This document shows positions 18,088-26,106 of a stretch of DNA of 64,000 nt, piece by piece. The stretch covers positions 89,914 to 153,913 of the forward strand of contig CAUJIH010000093.1 of assembly GCA_963205275.1 (NCBI GenBank), given 5' to 3'. The notes under the pieces are model-generated. The model made no database searches. It saw only the letters and a program-made list of their open reading frames with translations, and was not told where the DNA came from. A program made the position numbers and the translations under genes. Positions within the stretch are counted from its first letter, which is position 1, and each line of letters opens with the position of its first letter. Origin of the DNA: Verrucomicrobiota bacterium (lineage in GTDB: Bacteria > Verrucomicrobiota > Verrucomicrobiia > Verrucomicrobiales > DEV007).

Positions 18088-18560
18088 GTGTGGGATCTGA
18101 TTTTGACATGCTGGCGGAGGCGGATGGGCTGGCGGTGTATCTGCGCCGGGTGGCGGCGCTGGCGGATGTGCCGGTGATCGTGGCGCGGCAGCGGGATCTG
18201 GTAGCGGATATCGATGAGGCGGTGGCGAAGGCGGCGGGTGCGGCGATCCTGATCGCGCTGGATGGATGGCGGAATGTGAATGCGTCTAGTAATCGGACGC
18301 GGCTGGAGCTGACGCACAGTGTGTCGGTCTGGACGGCCCCTATCCTGTGGGAGGGGGCGATGGAGGAGAGTGAGGTGCTGGGTGTGCTGGTGAGTGCTGT
18401 GGGGATGGCGACGTCGGTCACGGGGGATGGGTGTGAGCGATGGGTGACGGCGGGGGGACGGTATATCGAGCATCCCAGGCACAGGGTGTATGAGTTCCCT
18501 GCAGCGGTGATGGTGGATCTGCCGTGGCCGGAGATGGTGGTGGAGGATGGGGAGGAATGA
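18084..18560 (+). CDS. Phage protein, probable tail terminator / joining protein
   Basis: The 158-residue protein has no motif I can name. Its position directly after a gpG-like gene and before a tail structural gene, its size, and the ligand-free alpha/beta look (VPVIVARQRDLVADID, RLELTHSVSVW, RVYEFPAAVMVDLPWP) fit the small tail terminator or head-tail joining proteins of Mu-like phages. The four-base overlap with the preceding gene supports one morphogenesis operon. The function is inferred from position. Confidence 0.5.
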   Translation: MSVGSDFDMLAEADGLAVYLRRVAALADVPVIVARQRDLVADIDEAVAKAAGAAILIALDGWRNVNASSNRTRLELTHSVSVWTAPILWEGAMEESEVLGVLVSAVGMATSVTGDGCERWVTAGGRYIEHPRHRVYEFPAAVMVDLPWPEMVVEDGEE

Positions 18561-18600
18561 TTTTTTTTAGGAACCCTAAAGATGAAAGGAAGATAAGGAG

Positions 18601-18660
18601 ATGGCATTGGTATTACCTACGACGACATTGGTCCCGAAATACGGGAGTATCGTAATGTTC
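18601..18660 (+). pseudogene. Truncated phage tail gene (first ~20 codons)
   Basis: A ribosome site (AAAGGA/AAGGAG) lies just before the ATG at 18601. The product starts MALVLPTTTLVPKYGSIVMF, plausible for a tail tube or sheath N-terminus. From about 18661 the DNA changes to lower-GC sequence with hairpins, and the continuing frame to 19044 no longer looks like a protein. The prophage is therefore cut here; sheath, tube, tape measure and baseplate genes are all missing. Confidence 0.5.
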
Positions 18661-18661
18661 G

Positions 18662-18709
18662 CCCCGGAGGGATGCCGGGGATTTTCTCTTCATGCGAGAA
18701 CCTTCGCAT
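18662..18709. repeat. Pair of adjacent short hairpins at prophage/RM junction
   Basis: Stem 1 is CCCCGG (18662-18667) with CCGGGG (18675-18680). Stem 2 is ATGCGA (18692-18697) with TCGCAT (18704-18709). Two close hairpins in a non-coding stretch (18661-18874) suggest a REP-type intergenic element or a recombination scar. There is no T-run, so it is not a standard terminator. Confidence 0.45.
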
Positions 18710-18874
18710 CTACGGGCTTCTCTTCAAAGGGATTCGAGGGTGTCCGGAGATGTTTTCGCAAGGTAACGCAACTCATTTGTCATGTTTTGTCATGCAGGGC
18801 TGGCCATCTTGAACCTCGCTTCCTACACCTTGGCGACGGGGCGTTTGATAGACAAAACCCATCTCGTGGCCGAT

Positions 18875-19576
18875 TCAGATTTCCACCTTCTCCAGCCGGT
18901 CTTTCCGCTGCCGCCAATCCGGTAGCACGGCATCGAGCATCTCGAAAAAGGCACGATTGTGGTTTGGGTGACGAAGGTGGCACAATTCGTGGACGATCAC
19001 ATAATCGATGCAGGCTGACGGGGAATGGATCAACTCTGGGTTGAGTGCGATTCGACCATCCTTACCGGCACTGCCCCAACGTTTTGGCATTCGGCGTAGT
19101 GAAAGCCAAGGCTCCGGCAAACCGTGGCGGCGGCACCAAGGCACCCAAGACTCAAGCCTTCGTTGAAACTGAATCCGCGCCCGGTCCCGAAACCATTGAT
19201 CAAGCTGCCTCTGGACGTCGCCGGGGGTGCCGGTGGGTGAGACCACATGGAAATCTGCGCCTCGTAGGCGCACTGAAGGTTCCGGACCCTTGAGGATCTT
19301 GAGACGATACTGCCGACCCAGGTAGCGGTGGGTGGCTCCGGAAACGTAGCGTCGGGGCATCCGAGTCGCATTCATCTCGGCGAAAGCCCGCCGCTGGCGC
19401 TCGATCCACTTCGCCCGCTTGCCGACCTTGGCGAGGATAGACGACTCGCCCGAAGCGAGGGGAGCCGTCAGTTCCAAGCTCCCGTCGGGCAGCACGCTGA
19501 TTGCGAGCGTTTTGCGCGCCGTTCGCTTTAGGGTAGCGGGACCGGCGGGGGTCGCCATTATCTCGATTCTAGACAT
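18875..19576 (-). CDS. YgjP-type (DUF45/M48-like) zinc metallopeptidase
   Basis: The 233-residue protein ends with HELCHLRHPNHNRAFF, which gives HExxH plus a third histidine, the layout of the YgjP/WLM/SprT-like zinc peptidases. The upstream segments SVLPDGSLELTAP and RRYVSGATHRYLGRQYRL are family hallmarks (strand-rich N-terminal part, then the peptidase helix). It is the last gene of the RM operon, overlapping the hsdR stop by 8 bases. YgjP-like genes are often found next to type I hsdR. The physiological substrate is not known. The ATG at 19576 is the only start that gives normal spacing to hsdR. Confidence 0.88.
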   Translation of the reverse strand: MSRIEIMATPAGPATLKRTARKTLAISVLPDGSLELTAPLASGESSILAKVGKRAKWIERQRRAFAEMNATRMPRRYVSGATHRYLGRQYRLKILKGPEPSVRLRGADFHVVSPTGTPGDVQRQLDQWFRDRARIQFQRRLESWVPWCRRHGLPEPWLSLRRMPKRWGSAGKDGRIALNPELIHSPSACIDYVIVHELCHLRHPNHNRAFFEMLDAVLPDWRQRKDRLEKVEI

Positions 19577-22500
19577 CTTCGCGGCGGTTGATGGCGATGG
19601 CGAGGGCGGCATCGACGATGGCGTCGATCTGGTCCCAGGTCAGGGAAATCCCCCGTTTTCTCTGTAGTTCGACAAAGTAGTCGTCGAGGTCGTCGCGCAT
19701 CCGGTTCTGGGCATCTTGGTTTTCGCGCCATCGCACCACGGCGTGTCGGCGAATGATGTCCTCCATCTCGCAGGCCGCCTCCGCCATCACTTGCTCGAAG
19801 GAGACGGATTCGGGATCGTTCCGGGTCGTGTATTCCACGTCGTCTTCGCGAACTGAGGTCCGACCAGTGCTCATCTTATCTTTCAGCGCACCAAAGAGGG
19901 CGCGGGAGAGGACCCGTTCCTTGAGGATCTCCGGACCCTCCGCCGACTTTCCGTCGCGGACTTGCTCCATCACCTCGGTGACGCGGCGCAGGTACTCGGC
20001 ATCGCTGATCCGCTGCGCACGGTAGTCGTCGATCGCCTGTTGCAGCAGTTGGGAGAAGCGCCGGTAGAAGAAAGGATCCTCGTCCATCTTCTCGGTGATC
20101 GTCTTCTTCGTCCGGTTGGCGATGGTGTCGGCCTTGGCGCGGGGGCTCTGGGCCTTGTCCACCTCGGCCTGAAACGCTTCGCGCTCGAAGATGTTCACCG
20201 GATCGACGATTTGGATCACTTCGTCGGCCTGGACGTAGGTGTTGAGCATCTTTTGGATCTGTTTCTCGTAGTCCCGGTAGTCGATCTCCTCGGCGTAGCG
20301 CAGTTTTACGCTGGCTCGCAGCTTTTGGAAGAACCCGGCCTCGCGCTTGTAGCGGTCGATCTTCTCCGGCGGCGTGTCGGTGATCCAGTGGATGCTGGAC
20401 AGCGCCATCTTGAGCACCCGGGTGAACTTCGACAGGCGGGTGTAGAACTCGTCGCGGACATCCTTGTTCTCCAGAGCGAGTTCGAAGGCCTCCTCGTCCT
20501 TTTTGTTTTTCACCTCCTTGAAAAGATCCCACAAGGCGTCGTGCAATCCGGGGAGTCTCTTCAGCTCCTCGTCAATCACTGTCAGGGCCCCTTCGAGATC
20601 CTCCTGGTCGAATTTCCCTTCGAGACTGCTGTACAGTTCCAGCGCCTCGTGGAGCTGGCTGACGACGCCGTAGTAATCGATGATGTATCCGAAATCCTTG
20701 CCGGGATGCAGCCGGTTCACCCGGGCGATGGCTTGGAGAAGATTGTGCTCCTTCAGGCTCCGCGCGATGTACAAGACGACGTTCCGAGGGGCGTCGAAGC
20801 CGGTCAGGAGCTTATCGACGACGATGAGGAGATGCGGTTCTTCCTTCTTCTTGAAGGCCTCGATGATCTGCCGGTTGTACTCCTTCTCGGAGCTGTATTT
20901 GGCCATCATCGCCTTCCAGAAAAGCTCGATGCTCTCGTCCTTCTCCTCCTGCTGGTGGTCCTCCGGGTTCTCGATCTCGCCGGGGCCGGAAATCACTACC
21001 TCGCTGGTGACCTTGCCGAACTGGTCGAGAAAGCTCTTCAGCAAAAGAGCCTCCCGTTTGCCCGGTGCAGTGACCTGGCCCTTGAATTCCGTGCCAAGCC
21101 ATTCCTTCGAAAAATGCTGCGAAATGTCCCAAGCGATCAGGTACATCCGGCTCTGGAGGCGGTTCAGTTCGTCCCGGGCGGAGAATTTCCGCTTTAGATC
21201 GGCGCGTTGCTCGGGGGTGAGGCCTTCGCACATGGCGTCGAACATCTTGTCGACCGCCTTCGTGTTCACCTCCTGCAAGACATGGCGTCCCTCGTAGAGG
21301 AGCGGCACCACGGCCTTGTCATCGACGGCATCGCGGATCGTGTAAGTCGCCTCTTTGATGAAGCCGCCGAATTTATCCGCAGTGCTCTTTTCCTTCTTCA
21401 TCAGCGGCGTGCCGGTGAAGCCGATGTAGCAGGCATTGGGCAGCGCCTTCTGCATCCGCAGGTTTGCCTCGCCGTAGTGGCTGCGGTGACTCTCGTCGAC
21501 GAGGACGAACAGATTATCGTCCTCGACCGTGAAATGCTTCGAGTCCTTGGCCGCCGCGCCGAATTTCTGGATCAGGGTGGTGATGACGCCGACATGCCCG
21601 TCCTTGAGCAGCTCGATCAGGTGCGGACCCGTCTTGGCCTGGACCGGGTCCTTGCCGCACTGGTGGAAGGTCTTCCAGATCTGCTCGTCGAGGTCGATAC
21701 GGTCGGTGACGATGACGATCCGGGCATTCGGGATGCCTTTTTCAAGAGCTAAGGCCTTGCCAAGCAGGACCATTGCCAGCGACTTGCCCGATCCCTGGGT
21801 CTGCCAGATGACCCCGCCCTTGCGTCGGCCGTGCCGATCGCGCTGGCGAACCCGCTCGATGGTGCTCCGGATCGCGAAATACTGCTGGTAGCGGGCAACC
21901 TTCTTCACCGCGCCCCCTTCGTCGTAGAGGATGAACTGCCGGGCCAGCTCGATCAGGCGCTCGGGTCGGCAGAGCGACCAGAGAAGATGGTCCTGCCCCG
22001 TCGGCTCGCGGCCGCCCATGATCTTCTCCTCGAAGTCGGCCCGAGCGAAGGCGAACATGCCTTTGAAGAGCTTCGCGTGCTCCTCCGGACGGACCGGACT
22101 GTTCACCGCAGCCCTGACCGCATCGCTCACGTCGTGGATCTCGCGCCACTTCGCCCAGAATTTCGGTTGGGTGTCGGTGGTCGCGTAGCTGCCCTCGTTC
22201 TTGTTCAGGGCCATCACGAGCTGGGCGTAGTGGAAGAGGTGCGGGATCTCGTCCTCCTTCTGGTTGCGGACGTTCTGGTTGACCGCCTGCTCCAGGGAAA
22301 ACTTTGCGTCGGGCCGCTTGCACTCGATCACGAAGAAGGGGATGCCGTTGACAAAACCGACGATGTCCGGCCGCCGGGTTTCGTGGCTTCCGGTCCGCTC
22401 CACCTCGTACTCGGCGGTGACGTGGAAGGTGTTGTTCCTCGGGTTCTCCCAGTCGATGTAGCGGAGCGTGAAGCCTTTGGTTTCGCCGTCGATGGTCTGG

Positions 22501-22817
22501 TCGAGGCTCTTGCCGAGGGTGAGCAGGTCGTAGGCCTTTTCGCTGGTCTTGACGAGGCCCTCGGGCGGCAGGTCGCGCAGGGCTTCGATCGCCTTGGCGA
22601 GATTCTCCTCCGAGAAGGCCACTTCCCGACCCTTGAAGGAAATCCGGTTCAGCCGGCGGAGCTGCCGGGCGAGGATGTCTTCGAGCAGCACCCGTCCCAA
22701 CTTCCCCTTCCGCTCGACTGCGACGTCTTCGGGGCCGAGATAGCCGTAGCCGAGCTGCTGGAGGAAACGCAGCGCGGGGATCTGGCTGATCGAGGCTTCT
22801 TTGAAGTCGGGGGTCAT
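19569..22817 (-). CDS. hsdR: Type I restriction endonuclease, R subunit
   Basis: The 1082-residue HsdR appears intact. Nuclease domain: RRPDIVGFVNG (D151) and FVIECKRP (E165, K167) form the PD-(D/E)xK site. Motor: Walker A QTQGSGKS (339-346), DEAD-like DESH (441-444), and GFTGTPL as motif III. The C-terminal part has the helical S/M-contact region. It translocates DNA and cleaves at a distance from unmodified target sites together with HsdM and HsdS. Its start overlaps the Fic gene stop by four bases (ATGA), so expression is coupled to that gene. Bases 22587-22780 of its N-terminal region are duplicated in the TIR gene. Confidence 0.96.
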   Translation of the reverse strand: MTPDFKEASISQIPALRFLQQLGYGYLGPEDVAVERKGKLGRVLLEDILARQLRRLNRISFKGREVAFSEENLAKAIEALRDLPPEGLVKTSEKAYDLLTLGKSLDQTIDGETKGFTLRYIDWENPRNNTFHVTAEYEVERTGSHETRRPDIVGFVNGIPFFVIECKRPDAKFSLEQAVNQNVRNQKEDEIPHLFHYAQLVMALNKNEGSYATTDTQPKFWAKWREIHDVSDAVRAAVNSPVRPEEHAKLFKGMFAFARADFEEKIMGGREPTGQDHLLWSLCRPERLIELARQFILYDEGGAVKKVARYQQYFAIRSTIERVRQRDRHGRRKGGVIWQTQGSGKSLAMVLLGKALALEKGIPNARIVIVTDRIDLDEQIWKTFHQCGKDPVQAKTGPHLIELLKDGHVGVITTLIQKFGAAAKDSKHFTVEDDNLFVLVDESHRSHYGEANLRMQKALPNACYIGFTGTPLMKKEKSTADKFGGFIKEATYTIRDAVDDKAVVPLLYEGRHVLQEVNTKAVDKMFDAMCEGLTPEQRADLKRKFSARDELNRLQSRMYLIAWDISQHFSKEWLGTEFKGQVTAPGKREALLLKSFLDQFGKVTSEVVISGPGEIENPEDHQQEEKDESIELFWKAMMAKYSSEKEYNRQIIEAFKKKEEPHLLIVVDKLLTGFDAPRNVVLYIARSLKEHNLLQAIARVNRLHPGKDFGYIIDYYGVVSQLHEALELYSSLEGKFDQEDLEGALTVIDEELKRLPGLHDALWDLFKEVKNKKDEEAFELALENKDVRDEFYTRLSKFTRVLKMALSSIHWITDTPPEKIDRYKREAGFFQKLRASVKLRYAEEIDYRDYEKQIQKMLNTYVQADEVIQIVDPVNIFEREAFQAEVDKAQSPRAKADTIANRTKKTITEKMDEDPFFYRRFSQLLQQAIDDYRAQRISDAEYLRRVTEVMEQVRDGKSAEGPEILKERVLSRALFGALKDKMSTGRTSVREDDVEYTTRNDPESVSFEQVMAEAACEMEDIIRRHAVVRWRENQDAQNRMRDDLDDYFVELQRKRGISLTWDQIDAIVDAALAIAINRREDV
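22587..22780 (-). repeat. 194-bp duplication, parental copy inside hsdR
   Basis: Matches 24177-24370 in the same orientation with about 15 mismatches counted by eye (about 92% identity). It encodes residues about 13-77 of HsdR, starting at PALRFLQQLGYGYLGPED. The central 60 bases are identical, and most other differences are at third codon positions, which points to divergence while both copies stayed coding or to two related donors. Confidence 0.9.
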
Positions 22818-24133
22818 TTCGTCGCGCTTTTCGCCCTGATGTCGTCGAATACGACCTTCAACAGCTTTTCAATGATCATGGCCCGCTCATCCGAAAGGAC
22901 CGGTTCCGTGTAGAGCTTTTGAACCAGTGCTTTATTTCCGACGGAGATTTTGTAGTCGGACGGTTCAAACCGGATCTGCAACGCCACCTGGGAGTCGAAG
23001 CGTGTCCTGGCCTCGCCACGGTATCCGGTATAACTGAAGGTCAGATGAAAATGATTGAAATCCTTGAATCCCCCTCCCATCTGGGTTTGGAAGGCACTCA
23101 TTGGTGACTTGTTCCCGGCCGGACCCCGGGGATCACACGTCAATGCCGAGTTTAAAAAGAGGGGATCGAACACCTTCATTTTTTCCTGTGCGCGAACGAT
23201 CAGGTCCTCGAGTCCGTTCTCGTAGAGCTTCTTGATCGCCTCTTTCGATTTCGGTTGAACCTTCTCCCGATGCGGCTCCTGGCTTCTCACGAAAATCGCG
23301 ATCTGCTTCTCAATGTCGCTCGGTTCCGCGATGTTCTCTCCCTTGGCCGCACGAACTGCCATTTCGAGGGAATCGTGGATACGCTTCCGCAAAAACCGGC
23401 TGAGTTCTTCGAGATCACCGGCATCGGCGAGACGAAGGGCAGCGAGATACGCCATTTTATCCTCGGTTGGGATGATGATCGGAGGGTAGCCGCTCCGCAA
23501 CAGCAGGTAGTTCACGAGCATCCGCGCCACCCGCCCATTCCCGTCGTCGAAAGGGTGGATCAGCACGAAATCGTGGTGCAACTTCGCCGCCACCGCGGCA
23601 ATCCTGGAAGACGGATCCCTCATCTGCGCCGAGAGCCACCCCACCAGCTCCCGCATCCTTGCCGGGACTTCGTTGGGTGCGGCGAATTCGAAGATCTCAC
23701 CCGTCGCTGTGCGCACGTTGTTCGGCGTGCTCTTGTATTCGCCGGGAATGATCTGCTTCCGGGTGGGCTGGCCGTCCGCGGTAATGGTTGGCTTCCAGAA
23801 GGGCTCCTTCAGGATGATCTTGTTGAGATCACGAATGTCTGTTTCGGAGAGATCCCGTTCGTCGTCGCCGGCCAGCTTGCGGAGGTGATCGATGCCGAGA
23901 TCGTGGGCCTTCATCTCCACATACTCCCGAATATCGTGGCTGCCGTGGGTCTGATCGTGGAGCAGGAGTAATTCGGTTTCACCGTATGTCAGGGTATTGC
24001 CTTCGATGTGATTCGAATGATAATTCCATTCCAATCGAAGCTTCTGCCAAAGGCGTTTCTCATGCTCAGATGGCAGCGGCTGGAGGGAATTCCATTCGCG
24101 ATGAAGGTCGAGGATTTCGGGATCTTGATCCAT
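22814..24133 (-). CDS. Fic family protein, class II (probable AMP-transferase)
   Basis: The 439-residue protein has a complete Fic motif HPFDDGNGRVAR (193-204) with the catalytic His and both nucleotide-binding arginines. An N-terminal inhibitory helix motif SNHIEG (40-45) fits [S/T]xxxE[G/N], which defines autoinhibited class II Fic proteins. Thr after His in some families is not relevant here. A C-terminal 140-residue region (after about 290) has no known domain; it may recognise the target. It lies between the TIR gene and hsdR in one operon. Fic genes occur beside type I RM systems in many genomes, but a role in restriction is unproven. Confidence 0.92.
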   Translation of the reverse strand: MDQDPEILDLHREWNSLQPLPSEHEKRLWQKLRLEWNYHSNHIEGNTLTYGETELLLLHDQTHGSHDIREYVEMKAHDLGIDHLRKLAGDDERDLSETDIRDLNKIILKEPFWKPTITADGQPTRKQIIPGEYKSTPNNVRTATGEIFEFAAPNEVPARMRELVGWLSAQMRDPSSRIAAVAAKLHHDFVLIHPFDDGNGRVARMLVNYLLLRSGYPPIIIPTEDKMAYLAALRLADAGDLEELSRFLRKRIHDSLEMAVRAAKGENIAEPSDIEKQIAIFVRSQEPHREKVQPKSKEAIKKLYENGLEDLIVRAQEKMKVFDPLFLNSALTCDPRGPAGNKSPMSAFQTQMGGGFKDFNHFHLTFSYTGYRGEARTRFDSQVALQIRFEPSDYKISVGNKALVQKLYTEPVLSDERAMIIEKLLKVVFDDIRAKSATK

Positions 24134-24164
24134 GAGTTTGGGTTGGTGAATTGATGCTGCGGTT

Positions 24165-24800
24165 TCAGAGCGGAACGATCGCCTTGGCGAAGTTCTCCTC
24201 GGAGAAGGCGACCTCCCGGCCCGCGAAGGTGATCCGGTTCAGCCGGCGGAGCTGCCGGGCGAGGATGTCTTCGAGCAGCACCCGCCCCAACTTTCCCTTT
24301 CGCTCGACCGTGACGTCTTCGGGGCCGAGATAGCCGTAGCCGAGCTGCTGGAGGAAACGCAGCGCGGGGAACGGCTCGTCCGGATCTTCGATGTCCTCGC
24401 TCAGGTCGATGTATTTCCGGGTTCCCAGGGCCGTGGGAACGACACGTTTCTTTGCCGTTTGGCGCACGACTGGGACAAACTTGCGGACTCCTTGATCGGC
24501 GATCAATTCCGCGGAAACGATCATTGCCTCGTAACCCGCGCCGCCTTTCCCGTCATCCACCTTCCGCACATACTTCTCGGTGCAGATCATCAACACCCTG
24601 TCGGCATCACGGACACCTGATTCCATGAACTTGGCCATGTCGTCGCCTGGTTCGGTGTCCCACTGGTCAAGAATCACATCGACTCCTTTTTCACGCAGCC
24701 GGGTTGCGAGTTTTGCGACCCAAGCTTTGTGGTCTTTGTCGTCGTGGGAGTAAGAAATGAACACCTTTGGCGGGTTCGGATAGCTTTCGTCGTCTGACAT
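24165..24800 (-). CDS. TIR/SEFIR-domain protein with HsdR-derived C-terminus
   Basis: Residues about 11-120 form a SEFIR/TIR-like domain: KVFISYSHDDKDHKAWV, a GVDVILDQWDTEPG segment (BB-loop area), DADRVLMICTEKY, and GGAGYE with the conserved Glu at 91 that in TIR NADases is catalytic. Residues 143-211 are nearly identical to HsdR residues about 14-77 and end abruptly with VPL and a stop. The full protein is 211 residues. In immune systems such domains make or hydrolyse NAD-derived signals. Here the tail could dock it to the restriction complex by copying HsdR's M-contact region, or be a chance fusion. It lies 19 bases after hsdS. Confidence 0.85.
   Translation of the reverse strand: MSDDESYPNPPKVFISYSHDDKDHKAWVAKLATRLREKGVDVILDQWDTEPGDDMAKFMESGVRDADRVLMICTEKYVRKVDDGKGGAGYEAMIVSAELIADQGVRKFVPVVRQTAKKRVVPTALGTRKYIDLSEDIEDPDEPFPALRFLQQLGYGYLGPEDVTVERKGKLGRVLLEDILARQLRRLNRITFAGREVAFSEENFAKAIVPL
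24177..24370 (-). repeat. 194-bp duplication, second copy inside TIR gene
   Basis: Partner of 22587-22780. The copy begins at the codon for PALRFLQ and ends 12 bases before the TIR gene stop. The TIR frame and the HsdR frame are the same across the whole segment. Confidence 0.9.
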
Positions 24801-24819
24801 TTTCTGGGGAGCTAGAAAG

Positions 24820-26094
24820 TTAGGGATGGACCCGGATCCTGCCGGTCAGGAGGCGCTGCATGAGGCCGCGCTTCTGGAGGTTCAGGGCGTCGCGTTGACG
24901 GCGGAGGAGGGTGAGTTCGGCGTCGCAGGTGTCGAAGACGTCGGTGATGGCGCGCTGCTCGTCTTCCAATGGAAGCCAGATCTTGATCTTGGCGAACTCC
25001 TTGTAGCGGAGGCTACCACGGCGATCCACTGAGGCGCTGGTGTTTACTTGATAGAGGTGGACCAGCAAAGGGCTCTTGAGGACGCGGAAGAGGTAGCGAT
25101 CGTCAACGCGGGACTCAGTCTTGAAGACGGTGTAGATCGGGCTGACCAAGCCGGCATCACAGAGGTCCTGGTAGCCAATGGAGCCTTCCTCGATATGGTT
25201 GGTCGCGTAGGCGAACTCTCCCCGGCGGACGACCCGATAGCCGCTTGTGTCCTCCGCGAAAACCCGCTTACCGAAATACTCCTCGGAGCGGACAAGGCCA
25301 CGGTGCTTGGTACACGAAAGCACTGGGAGCGCCGCCCCGCTCTTGTTCCGATGGCTGACCTCCCGTGCGATGTCTCCGATGTGTACATGGGACCAATCGG
25401 CGGGCCAAATGCCGAACTTGTCGGATTCCGTCTTGCCCTGCGATTCGTCGAAACCCGGCAGGCGCTTCTTCCCCGTGAGAAGCTGCTGCATTAGCCCCTT
25501 CTTGCGCCGTTCCTTTGCGTCGATGAGGGCGTCGAGCTTTTCGAGGGCCTCGTCCCAGGTGGTGAGGATTTCGGCGATCTTTTGTTGCTCGGGGAGTGGT
25601 GGGACCGGGATCGGAATTCTTGAAAACTCTGATTTGTTGACAATCGGAACGGCTTGGTTGCCGGTCAGTGCCGTGAGGTGAGGTGTCGCGGCGGAGACGG
25701 AGTAAAACAGAAACTCCGGAACCATCTGGCCGCCTGCCGTTGCTGCATTGATTTGCTGATTCGCACCACAGTCTTCCGAGACGATTCCAGCTTTTCCGAT
25801 ACTGGAACCGATACAAACGACCACGGTTGATCCCGCAGTTATGGGACGAGTCTTTCGGAGACCTTCTGAAGTCAGAGTCCGTTCTGTCTTTCGTATGAAT
25901 TTCGATGGTTTCACGTCGCCCGGCGTGACGAACGGAACTGACCCTCCGTAGTTGATCGTTTCGTCGCCCGAGGGAGTGGATCCAGTGATGACTTTTGCGA
26001 CCTTCCCAAGCTCCCCCCACGCCCAATCCACAGGAATCTCCCCCGCTGCGGTCAGCTTGGTCTTCTTCGAGGCATTCAATGAAATCTTCGGCAT
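24820..26094 (-). CDS. hsdS: Type I RM specificity subunit, full length
   Basis: The 424-residue HsdS has two target-recognition domains (about 20-155 and 225-370). Two conserved helices separate them: IPVPPLPEQQKIAEIL with KKGLMQQLLTGKKRLPG, and again LPLEDEQRAITDVFD with KRGLMQRLLTGRIRV at the C-terminus. Each TRD reads one half of a bipartite target, which fixes the methylation and restriction site. The two halves differ, so a bipartite asymmetric site is expected. It is separated from hsdM by two other genes. A second, half-length S gene is at 29248-29838. Confidence 0.94.
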   Translation of the reverse strand: MPKISLNASKKTKLTAAGEIPVDWAWGELGKVAKVITGSTPSGDETINYGGSVPFVTPGDVKPSKFIRKTERTLTSEGLRKTRPITAGSTVVVCIGSSIGKAGIVSEDCGANQQINAATAGGQMVPEFLFYSVSAATPHLTALTGNQAVPIVNKSEFSRIPIPVPPLPEQQKIAEILTTWDEALEKLDALIDAKERRKKGLMQQLLTGKKRLPGFDESQGKTESDKFGIWPADWSHVHIGDIAREVSHRNKSGAALPVLSCTKHRGLVRSEEYFGKRVFAEDTSGYRVVRRGEFAYATNHIEEGSIGYQDLCDAGLVSPIYTVFKTESRVDDRYLFRVLKSPLLVHLYQVNTSASVDRRGSLRYKEFAKIKIWLPLEDEQRAITDVFDTCDAELTLLRRQRDALNLQKRGLMQRLLTGRIRVHP

Positions 26095-26106
26095 GACAAT
26101 TCGAGG

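Noticed and set aside
18661..19044. Continuation of the phage tail gene frame to 19044
   Set aside because: After about codon 20 the residues become Arg/Ser/Cys-rich and the DNA overlaps hairpins and the peptidase gene on the other strand; not a real protein.
19962..22913. Long rightward frames opposite hsdR
   Set aside because: They are rich in Val/Leu/Glu/Asp, follow the codon phase of hsdR and have no domain; antisense shadows.
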